Shown here piece by piece: positions 37,630 to 47,099 of a DNA stretch of 64,000 bases; the first letter of the stretch is position 1, and each line of letters starts with the position of its first letter. The notes beneath the pieces were generated by a model that saw only the letters and a program-made list of their open reading frames with translations, was not told where the DNA came from and did not search any database. This DNA is from Methanobrevibacter sp. TLL-48-HuF1. Lineage in GTDB: Archaea > Methanobacteriota > Methanobacteria > Methanobacteriales > Methanobacteriaceae. Both the position numbers and the translations under genes were made by a program. Location: the NCBI RefSeq assembly GCF_023617305.1, contig NZ_CP081485.1:248001-312000 (forward strand). The letters run 5' to 3'.

Positions 37630-37649
37630 AAAGGATTTTTACCTTTCTA
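37627..37649. terminator. Symmetrical hairpin holding both stop codons of metY and metX
   Basis: Arms TAGAAAGG (37627-37634) and CCTTTCTA (37642-37649) are perfectly complementary around ATTTTTA. The TAG of metY (37627-37629) opens the left arm. The TAG of minus-strand metX (37647-37649) opens the right arm. The layout copies that at 5771-5793. Confidence 0.65.
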
Positions 37650-39122
37650 CCTATATTCTGATACTAAATGACTTATTTGATCAGTAGAAATAATTCCTTT
37701 TAGTTTGAAATCATCATCTACAACTGGAAGACATGAAATATCCAATTTTCTCATTCTACGTGCTGTTGATTCAATAGAGTCATCTGCATGACAGAATTTA
37801 ACTGTTTTTGTCATTATTTCCTTTAAATCATTTGAATTTGTAGCTATTGCTTTAGACAAATCCCAGCTGGTTACTATTCCAATCAGTTTTTTATCATTTG
37901 TAACTACTGGAATATGAGTAACATTACGGTTAAACATTAATTTTGCAGCTTCTTCTATTTGTGCCTGTTCTGTGATTGTAGCTACATCTGTAAGCATTAA
38001 ATCTTCAACTATATTATCTGACAGGAATTTGGATAAAATATAGTTAAGCTGACCTTTTTCAAGTAAAAATGCATCATGACCGTAATTAGATTTAAGTTCT
38101 GAAAAGCTTACTTCAACATCATTTGCATTAAGAGCAGTCAGAATTTCTGTTCCCTGTTCAACAGGATATAACCAGTCTGAATCTACTGAAATAATTTCAA
38201 CTTTTGCTTTAACATCTTTAAAACCATCAATTAATGAGTTGTTTTGGGCAAGATCAAATAAATCTACTGCTTTTGTAATATATAAATAGCTATTTGCATC
38301 AAAACGTTTTACAAAGCTTGCTCCCTGATGATGAAGATAACTTTCAACCTGAAAATCCATTGATAAATCATATGTAATTTCATCCTTATCCTGCAAATCC
38401 CTACCAAATTTAAGATACATTGATTCATCACTTAAATAAGTAATATGGGCTATCATACGAGCTACTGACAGTCCCTCTTTTGGAATTTTACCTGTTCCGT
38501 AATAATTTCCACCATTCCAGTTTGGATCACCTACTATTGACTGGCGACCTACTTCATTAAATGCTATTTGCTGTGGTGAAGATCGTGCTGTTGTAGCTAT
38601 TGCAACTGCTTTTTTCATCATTTCAGGATATGAAACAAGCCATTGCAAGGTTTGCATTCCTCCCATTGAACCTCCAACAACTGCAGATAACTTGTCAATT
38701 CCAAATGCATCAATCAATCTTTTTTGAACCTTAACCATGTCTTTTATTGTAATAACCGGAAAATCCAGACCGTATTCTTTACCCGTTTTTGGATTAATTG
38801 ATAATGGACCTGTTGTTCCTTTACATCCACCTAATACATTAGAACAAATTATAAAGTACTTTTCACTGTCCAAAGCTTTTCCAGGACCTATTACTATTTC
38901 CCACCATCCAGGTTTTTTATCTCCTTCATGCCATCCTGCTGCATGTGCATCTCCAGATAATGCATGACATATTAAAATTGCATTATCCTTTTCTTTGTTA
39001 AGTTCACCATAAGTTTCATAAGCTACTGTGATGTTATCAAGAGTCTTTCCACTTTCTAGTTCAATTGGCTCTTCAATATTATAATACTTTGTTTGAACAA
39101 CTCCAACTGATTCTTTTTTCAT
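37647..39122 (-). CDS. metX: Homoserine O-acetyltransferase with C-terminal CBS pair
   Basis: It transfers acetyl from acetyl-CoA to homoserine, the first committed step to methionine here. The alpha/beta-hydrolase domain (about residues 1-370) has the nucleophile Ser in [14 protein letters not shown], the Asp region [13 protein letters not shown] and the His in YGHDAFLLE. The last 115 residues form two CBS repeats ([19 protein letters not shown] and [17 protein letters not shown]), which usually bind adenosyl ligands. The 491-residue length reflects this fusion; plain MetX has about 370. Feedback by S-adenosylmethionine or an adenine nucleotide is plausible but inferred. It starts 9 bp after rnc. 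Confidence 0.93.
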   Translation of the reverse strand: MKKESVGVVQTKYYNIEEPIELESGKTLDNITVAYETYGELNKEKDNAILICHALSGDAHAAGWHEGDKKPGWWEIVIGPGKALDSEKYFIICSNVLGGCKGTTGPLSINPKTGKEYGLDFPVITIKDMVKVQKRLIDAFGIDKLSAVVGGSMGGMQTLQWLVSYPEMMKKAVAIATTARSSPQQIAFNEVGRQSIVGDPNWNGGNYYGTGKIPKEGLSVARMIAHITYLSDESMYLKFGRDLQDKDEITYDLSMDFQVESYLHHQGASFVKRFDANSYLYITKAVDLFDLAQNNSLIDGFKDVKAKVEIISVDSDWLYPVEQGTEILTALNANDVEVSFSELKSNYGHDAFLLEKGQLNYILSKFLSDNIVEDLMLTDVATITEQAQIEEAAKLMFNRNVTHIPVVTNDKKLIGIVTSWDLSKAIATNSNDLKEIMTKTVKFCHADDSIESTARRMRKLDISCLPVVDDDFKLKGIISTDQISHLVSEYR

Positions 39123-39131
39123 TTAAAACAC

Positions 39132-39803
39132 CTAATATTTCTGTATTTTCAGTTTTTTCATAGCCTGTTTTGAAGCGGCCTGTTCAGCTTCTTTTTTATT
39201 TTTACCTTTACCAACACCCATTTCCTTTCCATCAATCAATATAGATATTATAAATGTTTTATTATGAGGCACACCACACTCATCAAGTATTTTATATTCA
39301 ATATCCACTTCCTGAGCGTCACCGTATTCTTTTATTACTGATTTATAATCAAAGAAAAATACTTTTTTTGCATCAATATATGGAAATATTATTTTTGAAA
39401 TATAATTTTTTGCAAATTCTATACCCTGATCCAAAAATATTGCTCCTAAAAATGATTCAAAAACATCTGCAGTAATTGACAAAACCTCATTTTCAGTTAT
39501 TTTGCTGTCATCACCATATATTTTGATATGCTTATCCAAACCTAATTCATGGGAATAATAAATTAATGCTGCCTGACAAACATAATTTGCTCGCAGTTTA
39601 GTTAATTTACCTTCTTCATAATCAGGATATTGTTTATATAAATATTCTGAAACAATCATATTCAAAACAGAATCTCCTAAAAACTCTAATCTTTCATATG
39701 TATAATCCAAACCGTGTTTTGTTCCGTAAGACCCATGAGTAAATGCAACATCATAGAGATGTTTATCCTTTGGGACTATGTTAAATTTTTCTAATAAATT
39801 CAT
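39132..39803 (-). CDS. rnc: Ribonuclease III
   Basis: A 223-residue double-strand-specific endoribonuclease of the bacterial type. The RNase III signature ERLEFLGDSVLNMIVSEYL lies at about residues 39-57. The second metal-binding cluster is ADVFESFLGAIFLDQG (about 112-127). A C-terminal dsRNA-binding domain begins about residue 150 (KEYGDAQEVDIEYKI) and ends GKGKNKKEAEQAASKQAMK. All catalytic acidic residues appear present. It lies directly upstream of metX in the same direction. Most archaea lack RNase III, so acquisition from bacteria is likely. Confidence 0.93.
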   Translation of the reverse strand: MNLLEKFNIVPKDKHLYDVAFTHGSYGTKHGLDYTYERLEFLGDSVLNMIVSEYLYKQYPDYEEGKLTKLRANYVCQAALIYYSHELGLDKHIKIYGDDSKITENEVLSITADVFESFLGAIFLDQGIEFAKNYISKIIFPYIDAKKVFFFDYKSVIKEYGDAQEVDIEYKILDECGVPHNKTFIISILIDGKEMGVGKGKNKKEAEQAASKQAMKKLKIQKY

Positions 39804-39984
39804 AATAAGACCAGATTTCTTTAAATATGTTAATAAATTTTGTTTTTAGGTTTATATAAATATATAGTTGTAAAAAGAAGTATATATAACTATTGTTATA
39901 AAAAAATATTATTTTTCAAATGCTCTTGCTTTCTTTTTATAATGCAAAAATAACCAATATTAGAAATAACAGGATTTGGTAATT

Positions 39985-40335
39985 ATGAAATTAAATTGGT
40001 TCGAAGAAATAAAAAGAATTGACCCTGATATAAAATTTAGAGCACAGGGCGGATGGTTAAAAACTGTTGAAAAACTAGATAAAACAGTAAAAAACGGATA
40101 TTCACTTGTTGGAGACTTTGTAAAAGCAGGGGACTTTGAAGAAGAATATGATGAAGGATTATACCTTGATTGCAATAAAGAAGGAACTACTAAAAAATCT
40201 CAGCAGGACTACAGACTATTCCGTTTCAAAGATGGGAAAGTAAGACTCCTGGATATGGTAATTGACGGTTCACAGGGATGGGCTACAGAGTTATGGGATG
40301 CTGTAGAAGATGAAGTTCCAAGTGTAATCGATTAA
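39985..40335 (+). CDS. Hypothetical small soluble protein
   Basis: A 116-residue acidic protein from MKLNWFEEIKRIDPDIKFRA to DAVEDEVPSVID. It is rich in Asp, Glu, Lys and Trp, with no membrane helix, Cys cluster or known motif. I do not recognise it. The ATG at 39985 follows AGGATTTGGT; a TTG 9 bp upstream is possible. It is transcribed alone away from rnc. Its TAA overlaps the stop of the convergent ferredoxin-like pseudogene by 4 bp. A TATA-like stretch lies about 90 bp upstream. Confidence 0.65.
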   Translation: MKLNWFEEIKRIDPDIKFRAQGGWLKTVEKLDKTVKNGYSLVGDFVKAGDFEEEYDEGLYLDCNKEGTTKKSQQDYRLFRFKDGKVRLLDMVIDGSQGWATELWDAVEDEVPSVID

Positions 40336-41092
40336 TCCAGAGAATCTATATGTGGATTTAAGTACTGTCCATGATTTTTGGTTCTATTATCATATTGAAT
40401 TGCAAAGTTGGGACACAGATGAAGGCACCTCAAACACATAACACACTCATTTTTAATCCATACTGGTTTTTTCATCTGTAATTCAATAGCATCAGCTGGA
40501 CAGTTGTTTTTACATAATCCCCATCCAATACATTTTTCATCAATATGCAAATAACCGGTTTTCTGCCGGATTTGCTGATTTTTCTAAAAATATCACAGAC
40601 AAATTTAGGTAACTTTCTTTTAACAAAATCCCCCTGATTTTTACTTGCAATTTTAGAAATTACATCTTCAATCAGCCTATCAGAATTTAAAGTCTGTTTA
40701 TTAATTTTATCTTTATCTGATAAATTAAAAACCGGCGTCCATGTATCAACCACTAGAATACTGAATTTAGCAGATACATTAAACCCTTTAGATTCAATTA
40801 ACTCAGCAAGATATCAGCAGCAGTACCCTGGACTTGTTCCAAAAGTAGCAATTAAAAAAAATGTAAGGATTTTTATCTTCAGATATTATATTAATCTTTG
40901 ATAAAAACCCTTCAACAAATGTGGGAAGGCCCCAAAAGTGAGTAGGAACTACAATACCTAAAGACTCGTCTTTTTCCAAATAAACAGAATCATTATATCC
41001 AATCATAGATTTTGCAATATCTCGTGTTTTTTACTAGCTATTCTATTTGCAACATATTTACAGTTTCCAGTTGCAGAATAATAAATTATCAT
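40332..41092 (-). pseudogene. Frameshifted flavodoxin-ferredoxin fusion (EFR1-like) pseudogene
   Basis: The start MIIYYSATGNCKYVANRIAS (from 41092) is a flavodoxin FMN loop and hits a stop after about 29 codons. Further pieces appear in shifted frames: DESLGIVVPTHFWGLPTFVE, then VVDTWTPVFNLSDKDKINK, then a ferredoxin end with two Cys clusters (CIGWGLCKNNCPADA and CVMCLRCLHLCPNFA). Together they match EFR1-type flavodoxin/4Fe-4S proteins. At least three frame breaks are needed to join them, near 41000, 40810 and 40550. The electron-transfer gene is therefore probably inactive. It follows two small unknown genes by 1 bp. Confidence 0.75.
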
Positions 41093-41093
41093 A

Positions 41094-41486
41094 TTATTTG
41101 GATTTCTGAGCTACTTTAGGTACAAACTTGGAAGACCTTTTAGGAATAGCATATTCATCTTTTTTAGGACATTTATACTCTTCCAAAAGTATTATTTTAT
41201 GGTCAATATTTTTGCTGAAATTCTTTTGACCTCCTTCAATAATGCCTCTGAAATTTACGCCAATGCTTCCAGTTCCACCAATATTAAATTTTATTTTTTC
41301 AGAAGGGGCAAAATCTTCAAAAAACCTTTCAAGTTCAACCATTTCATAAATTGGAGCTTGATAACTAACGGCCATTAATTTGTTTTGTCCCTCTCTGATT
41401 TTAACATATTTCTGTTCAATCTGCAGTTTTTCACCAGAACGAACTTTAGTCATTGTTATATAAGGGCTTATCTCGTTATCATCCAT
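41094..41486 (-). CDS. Hypothetical protein, paralogue of its upstream neighbour
   Basis: A 130-residue protein that shares the pattern KYVKIxxxQxxLM with KIKFNIGGTGSIGVNFRG in the middle. Its neighbour at 41.5-41.9 kb has the equivalent YNISQTGYIPVNYRG. The two are tandem duplicates. The C-terminus is basic (KRSSKFVPKVAQKSK) and holds one Cys. It has no membrane helix or known catalytic motif. It lies 12 bp after its paralogue and abuts the broken flavodoxin-ferredoxin gene, so all three may once have formed one unit. The function is unknown. Confidence 0.65.
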   Translation of the reverse strand: MDDNEISPYITMTKVRSGEKLQIEQKYVKIREGQNKLMAVSYQAPIYEMVELERFFEDFAPSEKIKFNIGGTGSIGVNFRGIIEGGQKNFSKNIDHKIILLEEYKCPKKDEYAIPKRSSKFVPKVAQKSK

Positions 41487-41498
41487 CTTTTACACCTA

Positions 41499-41909
41499 TT
41501 ATTTTATATGATGAAACACACAATTATCGCAGGTAGGCTCTTCATAAGTATCTTTAGGGATATTAATAGCTGGGTCTACCATGACAGTTATTGAAAATGT
41601 TTCCTCAGGATTATGTGTTACATTTTTAGAAATCGGCAACATTCCCCTGTAATTTACAGGAATATAGCCAGTTTGACTAATATTGTAATAAATTCTTTCA
41701 CCGGAAGTTAATGAATCAAAAAATTCATTAACATCTTTCAGTTGTTTAGGGTTTATGGTAAATGTTATACCCATTAAATGATCTTGCCTTTGTTTAATCT
41801 TTACATATTTAACATTAGCTGCCAATACTTCCTGATTATCTGTTACAAAGGTTACATATTCATCTAAGTTTATGTTTTCTTTTTTAACAATCTCTTTTAA
41901 TTGAGTCAT
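41499..41909 (-). CDS. Hypothetical protein with C-terminal CxxC, paralogue of downstream neighbour
   Basis: A 136-residue protein beginning MTQLKEIVKKENINLDEYVT. The central region (VKYVKIKQRQDHLMGITFTI; GERIYYNISQTGYIPVNYRG) is shared with the next gene. The end reads EEPTCDNCVFHHIK: a CxxC followed by two His, which could bind a metal. That end is absent from the paralogue. A CCCCT (minus AGGGG) ribosome-binding stretch precedes the ATG. I do not recognise the family. The association with a flavodoxin/ferredoxin pseudogene hints at a redox or oxygen-stress setting, but only by position. Confidence 0.65.
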   Translation of the reverse strand: MTQLKEIVKKENINLDEYVTFVTDNQEVLAANVKYVKIKQRQDHLMGITFTINPKQLKDVNEFFDSLTSGERIYYNISQTGYIPVNYRGMLPISKNVTHNPEETFSITVMVDPAINIPKDTYEEPTCDNCVFHHIK

Positions 41910-42012
41910 AATTAAAAACCCCCTATGAAATTTAATGAAATAACTTATTCCATTGCATGATGTTATTACATAACTTATTTATAAATGTAACTATTTTTTA
42001 GGTACACAAAAA

Positions 42013-43023
42013 TTATGGCCAGATTCCTGAAAAATTGCAGATTAAATTAAAAATTTCTTCAATTGTTTCTACAGGCAATAAATCAAAGATATTTTTAGGT
42101 AAGTGTTTTTTATCAAAGTTCAATAAACATTTTTCACAGACATATCGCTCAATTGCAATTCCGTCATCTAACCTTCTGTTTTTACATTGATACCATTCAT
42201 CTTTAGTTAATCCCCTGATTAGAAATTTAAAAGACTTGCTGTCAATCAGCTCCAAAGTTAAATTATGATATACTTCATCACCAGTAAAATTATCATCAAC
42301 TTCACTGGCTTTTAATTTAAAATCAGAAACCAGATTTAATTCCTGAATCTTTAAATCAAGATATTTTTTAGATAATGCAATGTTAAATACTCTATGTAAT
42401 CCATTTATATAATCAAAAGATTTTTCCAATCTTTTTATAGAATTTAATCTATTTAAATAATTCACATTGCTAATAATCATTTCTGATTCAATATTGAAAT
42501 TTCTAATCATTAGCTTTACAATAGAAGAATAAAATATATTGCCAGTTAATGAATGTCCTCTGATTTCCTTATTTTTATTAATTACAGTAGCTTGATTATC
42601 AAAAACTAATTCCTTCTGTTTTTTACGAATTAAATTTAATTTATCTTTAAAATCCCCATAGTTTTTCGAAACATATTCCGGATCATAAAACCCTAACTTT
42701 TGAGCATCAAGTGCATAATTAACCTGAACCAGTTCTTCCTGTTTTGCCCTTAATTCCTGAGAAATCTTATTTACCTCTCTTCGCTTTCCTTCTGCAGTAA
42801 AATCAGAAAATTTATATTTCATATCCGGCCAGTTTTCAATTTCACTTAATTCCTGTTTAACAGCAACAGTATTCAGATTATGAAATGGTATAACAATGTC
42901 AAATATTCCCTGAATATTTTCAGGAACATTAATCTCAACAATTTCAAATTCAGCAGCCACTCTCTGAAGTACATATTCATAAGCTGGAGATAAACTTATA
43001 ACATTAACATCTTCAAAATTCAT
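42013..43023 (-). CDS. DUF4041-domain protein, no GIY-YIG nuclease, unusual C-terminus
   Basis: A 336-residue protein. The middle (about residues 90-235) matches DUF4041: LGFYDPEYVSKNYGDFKDKL, NLIRKKQKELVFDNQAT, GNIFYSSIVKLMIRNFNIES, SFDYINGLHRVFNIALSKKY and LDLKIQELNLVSDF. DUF4041 is often paired with a GIY-YIG nuclease and occurs in a phage-defence protein of E. coli. Here the C-terminus lacks a GIY-YIG motif and instead has YVCEKCLLNF, a single CxxC. The N-terminal 90 residues show no transmembrane helix. The gene stands alone with about 250 bp to L37e. The function is unknown; a defence role is inferred from the domain only. Confidence 0.65.
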   Translation of the reverse strand: MNFEDVNVISLSPAYEYVLQRVAAEFEIVEINVPENIQGIFDIVIPFHNLNTVAVKQELSEIENWPDMKYKFSDFTAEGKRREVNKISQELRAKQEELVQVNYALDAQKLGFYDPEYVSKNYGDFKDKLNLIRKKQKELVFDNQATVINKNKEIRGHSLTGNIFYSSIVKLMIRNFNIESEMIISNVNYLNRLNSIKRLEKSFDYINGLHRVFNIALSKKYLDLKIQELNLVSDFKLKASEVDDNFTGDEVYHNLTLELIDSKSFKFLIRGLTKDEWYQCKNRRLDDGIAIERYVCEKCLLNFDKKHLPKNIFDLLPVETIEEIFNLICNFSGIWP

Positions 43024-43270
43024 TATAACTCTGTCAAATTTATTTAAATTTTTAAAAAGATTTCTAATTAAATGGTCACTTTATTTCACTGCCTAATTCT
43101 TTTGCTATGAAAACTTCCCTTTCAGACATGCGTTAAATCCTAAAAATTATTTTGAAAATAAAAATTTTAATTAATAAAAAATAATCCAATAAATCGCTAA
43201 ATAAGTTTTTATAAAAATAGAAAAATAGAATTGATGAAGATTAAATAAATAATCTTCAGATTTTACCAAC

Positions 43271-43459
43271 TTAAACTAATCTTTTTCTAGTAGTTGGTTT
43301 TTTGTTTTGCCAGCTGTATCTTCTAATCCTTTTAGATTTACCGAATCCACAAGAAGCACAAACTTTTTTATGTATGTGGTAAGTGTTTCTTCCACATCTT
43401 CTGCATCTTATATGGGTTTTTTTATTCTTTTTACCCATTGATGGAGTACCTTTTGACAC
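43271..43459 (-). CDS. rpl37e: 50S ribosomal protein L37e
   Basis: A 62-residue zinc-binding ribosomal protein. It starts [20 protein letters not shown] and carries the two CxxC knuckles [10 protein letters not shown] and CASCGFG, followed by a basic tail. The start is a GTG at 43457-43459. It is supported by a strong GGAGGTG 7 nt upstream. It follows the LSm gene by 58 bp, a pairing widely seen in archaea. Confidence 0.95.
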   Translation of the reverse strand: MSKGTPSMGKKNKKTHIRCRRCGRNTYHIHKKVCASCGFGKSKRIRRYSWQNKKPTTRKRLV

Positions 43460-43517
43460 TGATACACCTCCTAATTAATCAGTTCGTTTATTACAAATAT
43501 TAGAATTAAAATAGTAC

Positions 43518-43757
<240 letters not shown>

Positions 43758-43927
43758 TTATATTACTATAATTTTTTATTGTATTTTATAATTTAAAAGC
43801 AATTGGAAATAATCACTTTCTTAAATATTAGACATAATATAATCAAGTTTAGATAAGACAAAACCTAATTAAAACTAATATTAAATTATATGCTTTTACT
43901 ACTATATAAATGTTTAGTTTGATTTAA

Positions 43928-45715
43928 GGGTGTCCGCCAAAATTGAATTTTGGCTGACTTGTTGATTTTTTTTAAAATATTGTTACATCAAGTTTTAATT
44001 GGTTTTTAATGGATGTGCTTTCGCAGAAATCTTCTAAATCTTCTGTTGTGTTTTTTATTTCTTGTTTTATGTTGTGTAGTCGTATTAAATTATATGCTAA
44101 TGCATCTAAGTTTATTCTTTCTTCTGTTTTTACCATTCCGATGACTACTTCTTTTTCTATTTGGAATTGTTCTTTGAATATTCCAAATGGTCCTTCAACG
44201 CTTGATCTTTTGCTATATTCGTCTTTATATTCCTGTTTTTCCATTTTTTCGTTCATTGCTTTTTGCATTTCTGATCCGTATTCTGTGATGGTTTTGTGTG
44301 TTTGTTTGCCTGTTAAGCATTTGTTTCGTGCTTTGCAGTTTTTACAGGCTTCATAATTGTTGTAGAGTCTTTTTATTTTGTCTGGTTTTTCTGGATCTTT
44401 GTGTGGTTCGATGTATTTTGCGAAAAAGTGCATATATTGATTTTTTGGGCATTTGAATGCATCTAATTCATAATCATATTCAAAATGGTCTTTATGGTAT
44501 GGATTTGGATTTAATTTTCCTATTTTTTCTTTACTTTGCTTTCTATTTGGTATTAAACCATCTATTTTTTTATCTGCTAAGTATGATAGTGATATTTGGT
44601 TTAAGTATATTGTATCGGCACTTATATACTTTGGTGTGGTGTTAATGTTTCTTATTGCTCTTTCTGCGATTATTGGTAGTTCGTAGTGGTCTGTCGGGTT
44701 TTGTGTGACGTTTATTGCACAGATTAATTTGGTATCATAATCGACTGCAGATTGGATATTATAAGCAACCATGAAGTTTCCTTTCTTTCCTTTCATAAAT
44801 CTTGCTTCTATATCATTTACTGGAATTTTATCCTGTCCTGTGAATGTAAATTGTGTTTTTATTCCATATAATAGTTCTAATTTATCTTCATCATCTATGT
44901 CTTTCTTTTCCAATAATCTTTGAGCAGGTTTGTGAAGTTTTTCAAGACATTCAGGGTCAATAGGTCGTCCTTCGTAGTAATCGATCAATATTTGAGTTTC
45001 TTTTTTTGTAATGGTGTTGTTGTTGGAATTGTATGCTTTTTTGATGGTTCCATCAATGGCAACGTGATTAAATTCAGTGAATCCTTCATCAAAGGCCTTT
45101 TTTAATGTCATTTGCAGCAATACTTCAAAATAATGGCCATATTCTCTTCGATATCTTTGGATTGATCTTTCAGAAGGTCTAATATCATCGCACACGTATT
45201 TAAATATATCATGGTATCGCGCCATATCTGCAATTATTGATGTTCTATCAATATGTTGGATTTTGGCATAAATAAGCAATTTTAACATGGAATCCACTGG
45301 AAGGGAGTCTCTTCCTTTCTTTTTCTTGGGTTCTTTGATATTTAAAAGTGGAAAAACTTCTTCAACAAATTCAACAACAAAACGAGAAATATGATTCTCC
45401 GGAACATTCCAATCAAGAGTATTAATGCCCAATTTTGCCTGATTCCTATCAAACTTTCTTTTAACCATAAATAACAACACCAAAACAACTTATATCTAAT
45501 ATAAAATATGTACAACAAAGTATATAAACTTAACTGTCTTAAAACCATTAAAAATCAAAAATAAGAATAAAATAAAACTAAACAATAATTTAAAAAATAA
45601 TTAAACCAAATAAAATAAAATAAACAAAAATTAATTGAAATATATTAAAAATAATAAAAATTAAGCCCAAAAATTTTTTTGACGAAAAATCAAAAATCAA
45701 TTTTGGCGGACACCC
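43928..45715. mobile_element. Insertion sequence, copy 2 (IS1182-like), 1,788 bp
   Basis: Same length, ends and gene as the copy at 13170-14957, in the same orientation and exactly 30,758 bp away. The terminal inverted repeats are at 43928-43952 and 45691-45715. The target duplication is TTAA (43924-43927 and 45716-45719), different from the TTCA of copy 1, so the two arose by separate insertions. It lies between the LSm and PUA genes and breaks no visible gene. A 9-bp-arm hairpin GCCAAAATT-G-AATTTTGGC lies inside the left end, beyond the transposase stop. Confidence 0.93.
43972..45468 (-). CDS. Transposase, IS1182-like DDE family (copy 2)
   Basis: The 498-residue translation from the ATG at 45466-45468 is identical to the transposase at 13214-14710, including the acidic candidates in HVAIDGTIKKAYN and KYISADTIYLNQ. 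It is intact and so potentially active. It reads toward the LSm/L37e genes. The short frames seen on the opposite strand are shadows. Confidence 0.9.
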   Translation of the reverse strand: MVKRKFDRNQAKLGINTLDWNVPENHISRFVVEFVEEVFPLLNIKEPKKKKGRDSLPVDSMLKLLIYAKIQHIDRTSIIADMARYHDIFKYVCDDIRPSERSIQRYRREYGHYFEVLLQMTLKKAFDEGFTEFNHVAIDGTIKKAYNSNNNTITKKETQILIDYYEGRPIDPECLEKLHKPAQRLLEKKDIDDEDKLELLYGIKTQFTFTGQDKIPVNDIEARFMKGKKGNFMVAYNIQSAVDYDTKLICAINVTQNPTDHYELPIIAERAIRNINTTPKYISADTIYLNQISLSYLADKKIDGLIPNRKQSKEKIGKLNPNPYHKDHFEYDYELDAFKCPKNQYMHFFAKYIEPHKDPEKPDKIKRLYNNYEACKNCKARNKCLTGKQTHKTITEYGSEMQKAMNEKMEKQEYKDEYSKRSSVEGPFGIFKEQFQIEKEVVIGMVKTEERINLDALAYNLIRLHNIKQEIKNTTEDLEDFCESTSIKNQLKLDVTIF

Positions 45716-45889
45716 TTAAGCCCAAAAAATAATATAAATCACTAATTTAACCGTAATTTACACTATATAAGACATCTAAATTTATTTTAAACAAAGTCAT
45801 TAAAAAATTTAACTGAATTCATAACCAAAGAATATAATAAATAAAAATCAGATAATACATCATATCAAAATTTAAGGTATGGAAAAAAT

Positions 45890-46372
45890 ATGACTATAAA
45901 AGTTAAAAAAAGAAACTTCCTGAAAAAAAAGAAAATTAAAGAAATTAAAAAAGAATTAGAAGAATATGGTGAACTGCTGCAAAATAAGAAAAATGTAGAA
46001 ATACTTGAAGCCGAACCTGATTCATTTATTTTAGTTGATGGTGAACCTTACATCATATTAATTGATGAAAAGCCATTTCCAACCTTAAAAGCTGCACTGG
46101 CTAATGAAATCCATGGAAAAAAAGTAACAGTAGATATGGGTGCTATCCGTTTTGTAAGTAATGGTGCCGATATTATGAGTCCGGGAATTGTAGCTGCTGA
46201 TGAAAACATCAATCCTGGAGACATTGTTTTAATTATTGATGAAACACATGGAAAACCATTAGCTATTGGAATAAGCTTAATTACTGGTGAAGAAATGGTT
46301 GAAAATGATTCTGGTAAAGCTATTGAAACAAAACATTATGTTGGAGACGACATTTGGAACTTTGAATTATAA
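45890..46372 (+). CDS. PUA-domain RNA-binding protein (MCT-1/Tma20-like)
   Basis: A 160-residue protein. The basic N-terminus (KVKKRNFLKKKKIKEIKKEL) leads into a pre-PUA region (PYIILIDEKPFPTLKAALAN). The PUA domain follows (about residues 75-155: KKVTVDMGAIRFVSNGADIM, SPGIVAADENINPGDIVLII, KPLAIGISLITGEEM). This layout matches archaeal relatives of MCT-1/Tma20, which act in translation. The gene is followed by arfB after 13 bp. The direct RNA target cannot be seen from sequence. Confidence 0.8.
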   Translation: MTIKVKKRNFLKKKKIKEIKKELEEYGELLQNKKNVEILEAEPDSFILVDGEPYIILIDEKPFPTLKAALANEIHGKKVTVDMGAIRFVSNGADIMSPGIVAADENINPGDIVLIIDETHGKPLAIGISLITGEEMVENDSGKAIETKHYVGDDIWNFEL

Positions 46373-46385
46373 TTTGGTGATTTAA

Positions 46386-47078
46386 ATGGCAGAATTAAGA
46401 TACAGAGCAGGAAAAATTAAAAATCCCGGAGTTCATAAAATTGGAATAATAGCTCTTGGATCACACTTGGAAAATCATGGTCCTGCATTACCTATAGATA
46501 CTGATGCTAAAATCGGTGCTCACATTGCATTTCAGGCATCACTTGAAAGCGGAGCTAAATTTTTGGGAATAATATTTCCTGCTTATGAATTAGATGAAAT
46601 AGATCATGGAGTGCATGTTTCTTTAGATGAATTAAAGGGAAATGTAATTAAAACTCTCAATTCTGCTAAAAAATATTTGGATATTGAAAAAATCGTTATT
46701 GTAAATTCACATGGAGGAAATATTCCTTTAATGACTGAACTGTATGATATTGAAGATGAAACAGGTTTGACTATTATTTTTAATAATAAAATTATTTCAA
46801 CAGAAGGTCCCCATGGAGGCAGCGGCGAACTTTCAATGGCAAAGGTTTTAGGAATAGTCAATGAAGCTGAAATTAAAAACCAGACAGATTTAAGTAAATA
46901 TGAAGAAGTTGGTCTATATGGTTTCAAGCAAGCCCGTGAAAATGACCCTAACATTGAAGAAGGTGCAAGAGATGTTGAAGAAAATGGAGTTTATGTTGAT
47001 GAAGTCTATGGAAAACAACTCTTTGATTTAGCTATTAACTCTGTTGTATTTGATGTTGAAAAGCTTTTGGATTTTTAA
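46386..47078 (+). CDS. arfB: FAPy deformylase ArfB (creatininase family), F420/riboflavin pathway
   Basis: It hydrolyses the formyl group of the formylamino-pyrimidine nucleotide that archaea make from GTP, feeding coenzyme F420 and riboflavin synthesis. The 230-residue sequence shows the creatininase metal site in LGSHLENHGPALPIDTDAKI, NSHGGN (VNSHGGNIPLMTEL) and PHGGSGELSMAK. These fit an Fe/Zn hydrolase. Family assignment is firm. The specific ArfB role rests on close fit to the methanogen enzyme and the absence of creatinine metabolism. It lies 13 bp after the PUA gene. Confidence 0.8.
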   Translation: MAELRYRAGKIKNPGVHKIGIIALGSHLENHGPALPIDTDAKIGAHIAFQASLESGAKFLGIIFPAYELDEIDHGVHVSLDELKGNVIKTLNSAKKYLDIEKIVIVNSHGGNIPLMTELYDIEDETGLTIIFNNKIISTEGPHGGSGELSMAKVLGIVNEAEIKNQTDLSKYEEVGLYGFKQARENDPNIEEGARDVEENGVYVDEVYGKQLFDLAINSVVFDVEKLLDF

Positions 47079-47099
47079 AAAAAAGAGAAATGAAATGAG

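Noticed and set aside
42013-43023. Full SNIPE-type defence protein
   Set aside because: No GIY-YIG motif and no N-terminal membrane helix are present, so only the DUF4041 part is claimed.
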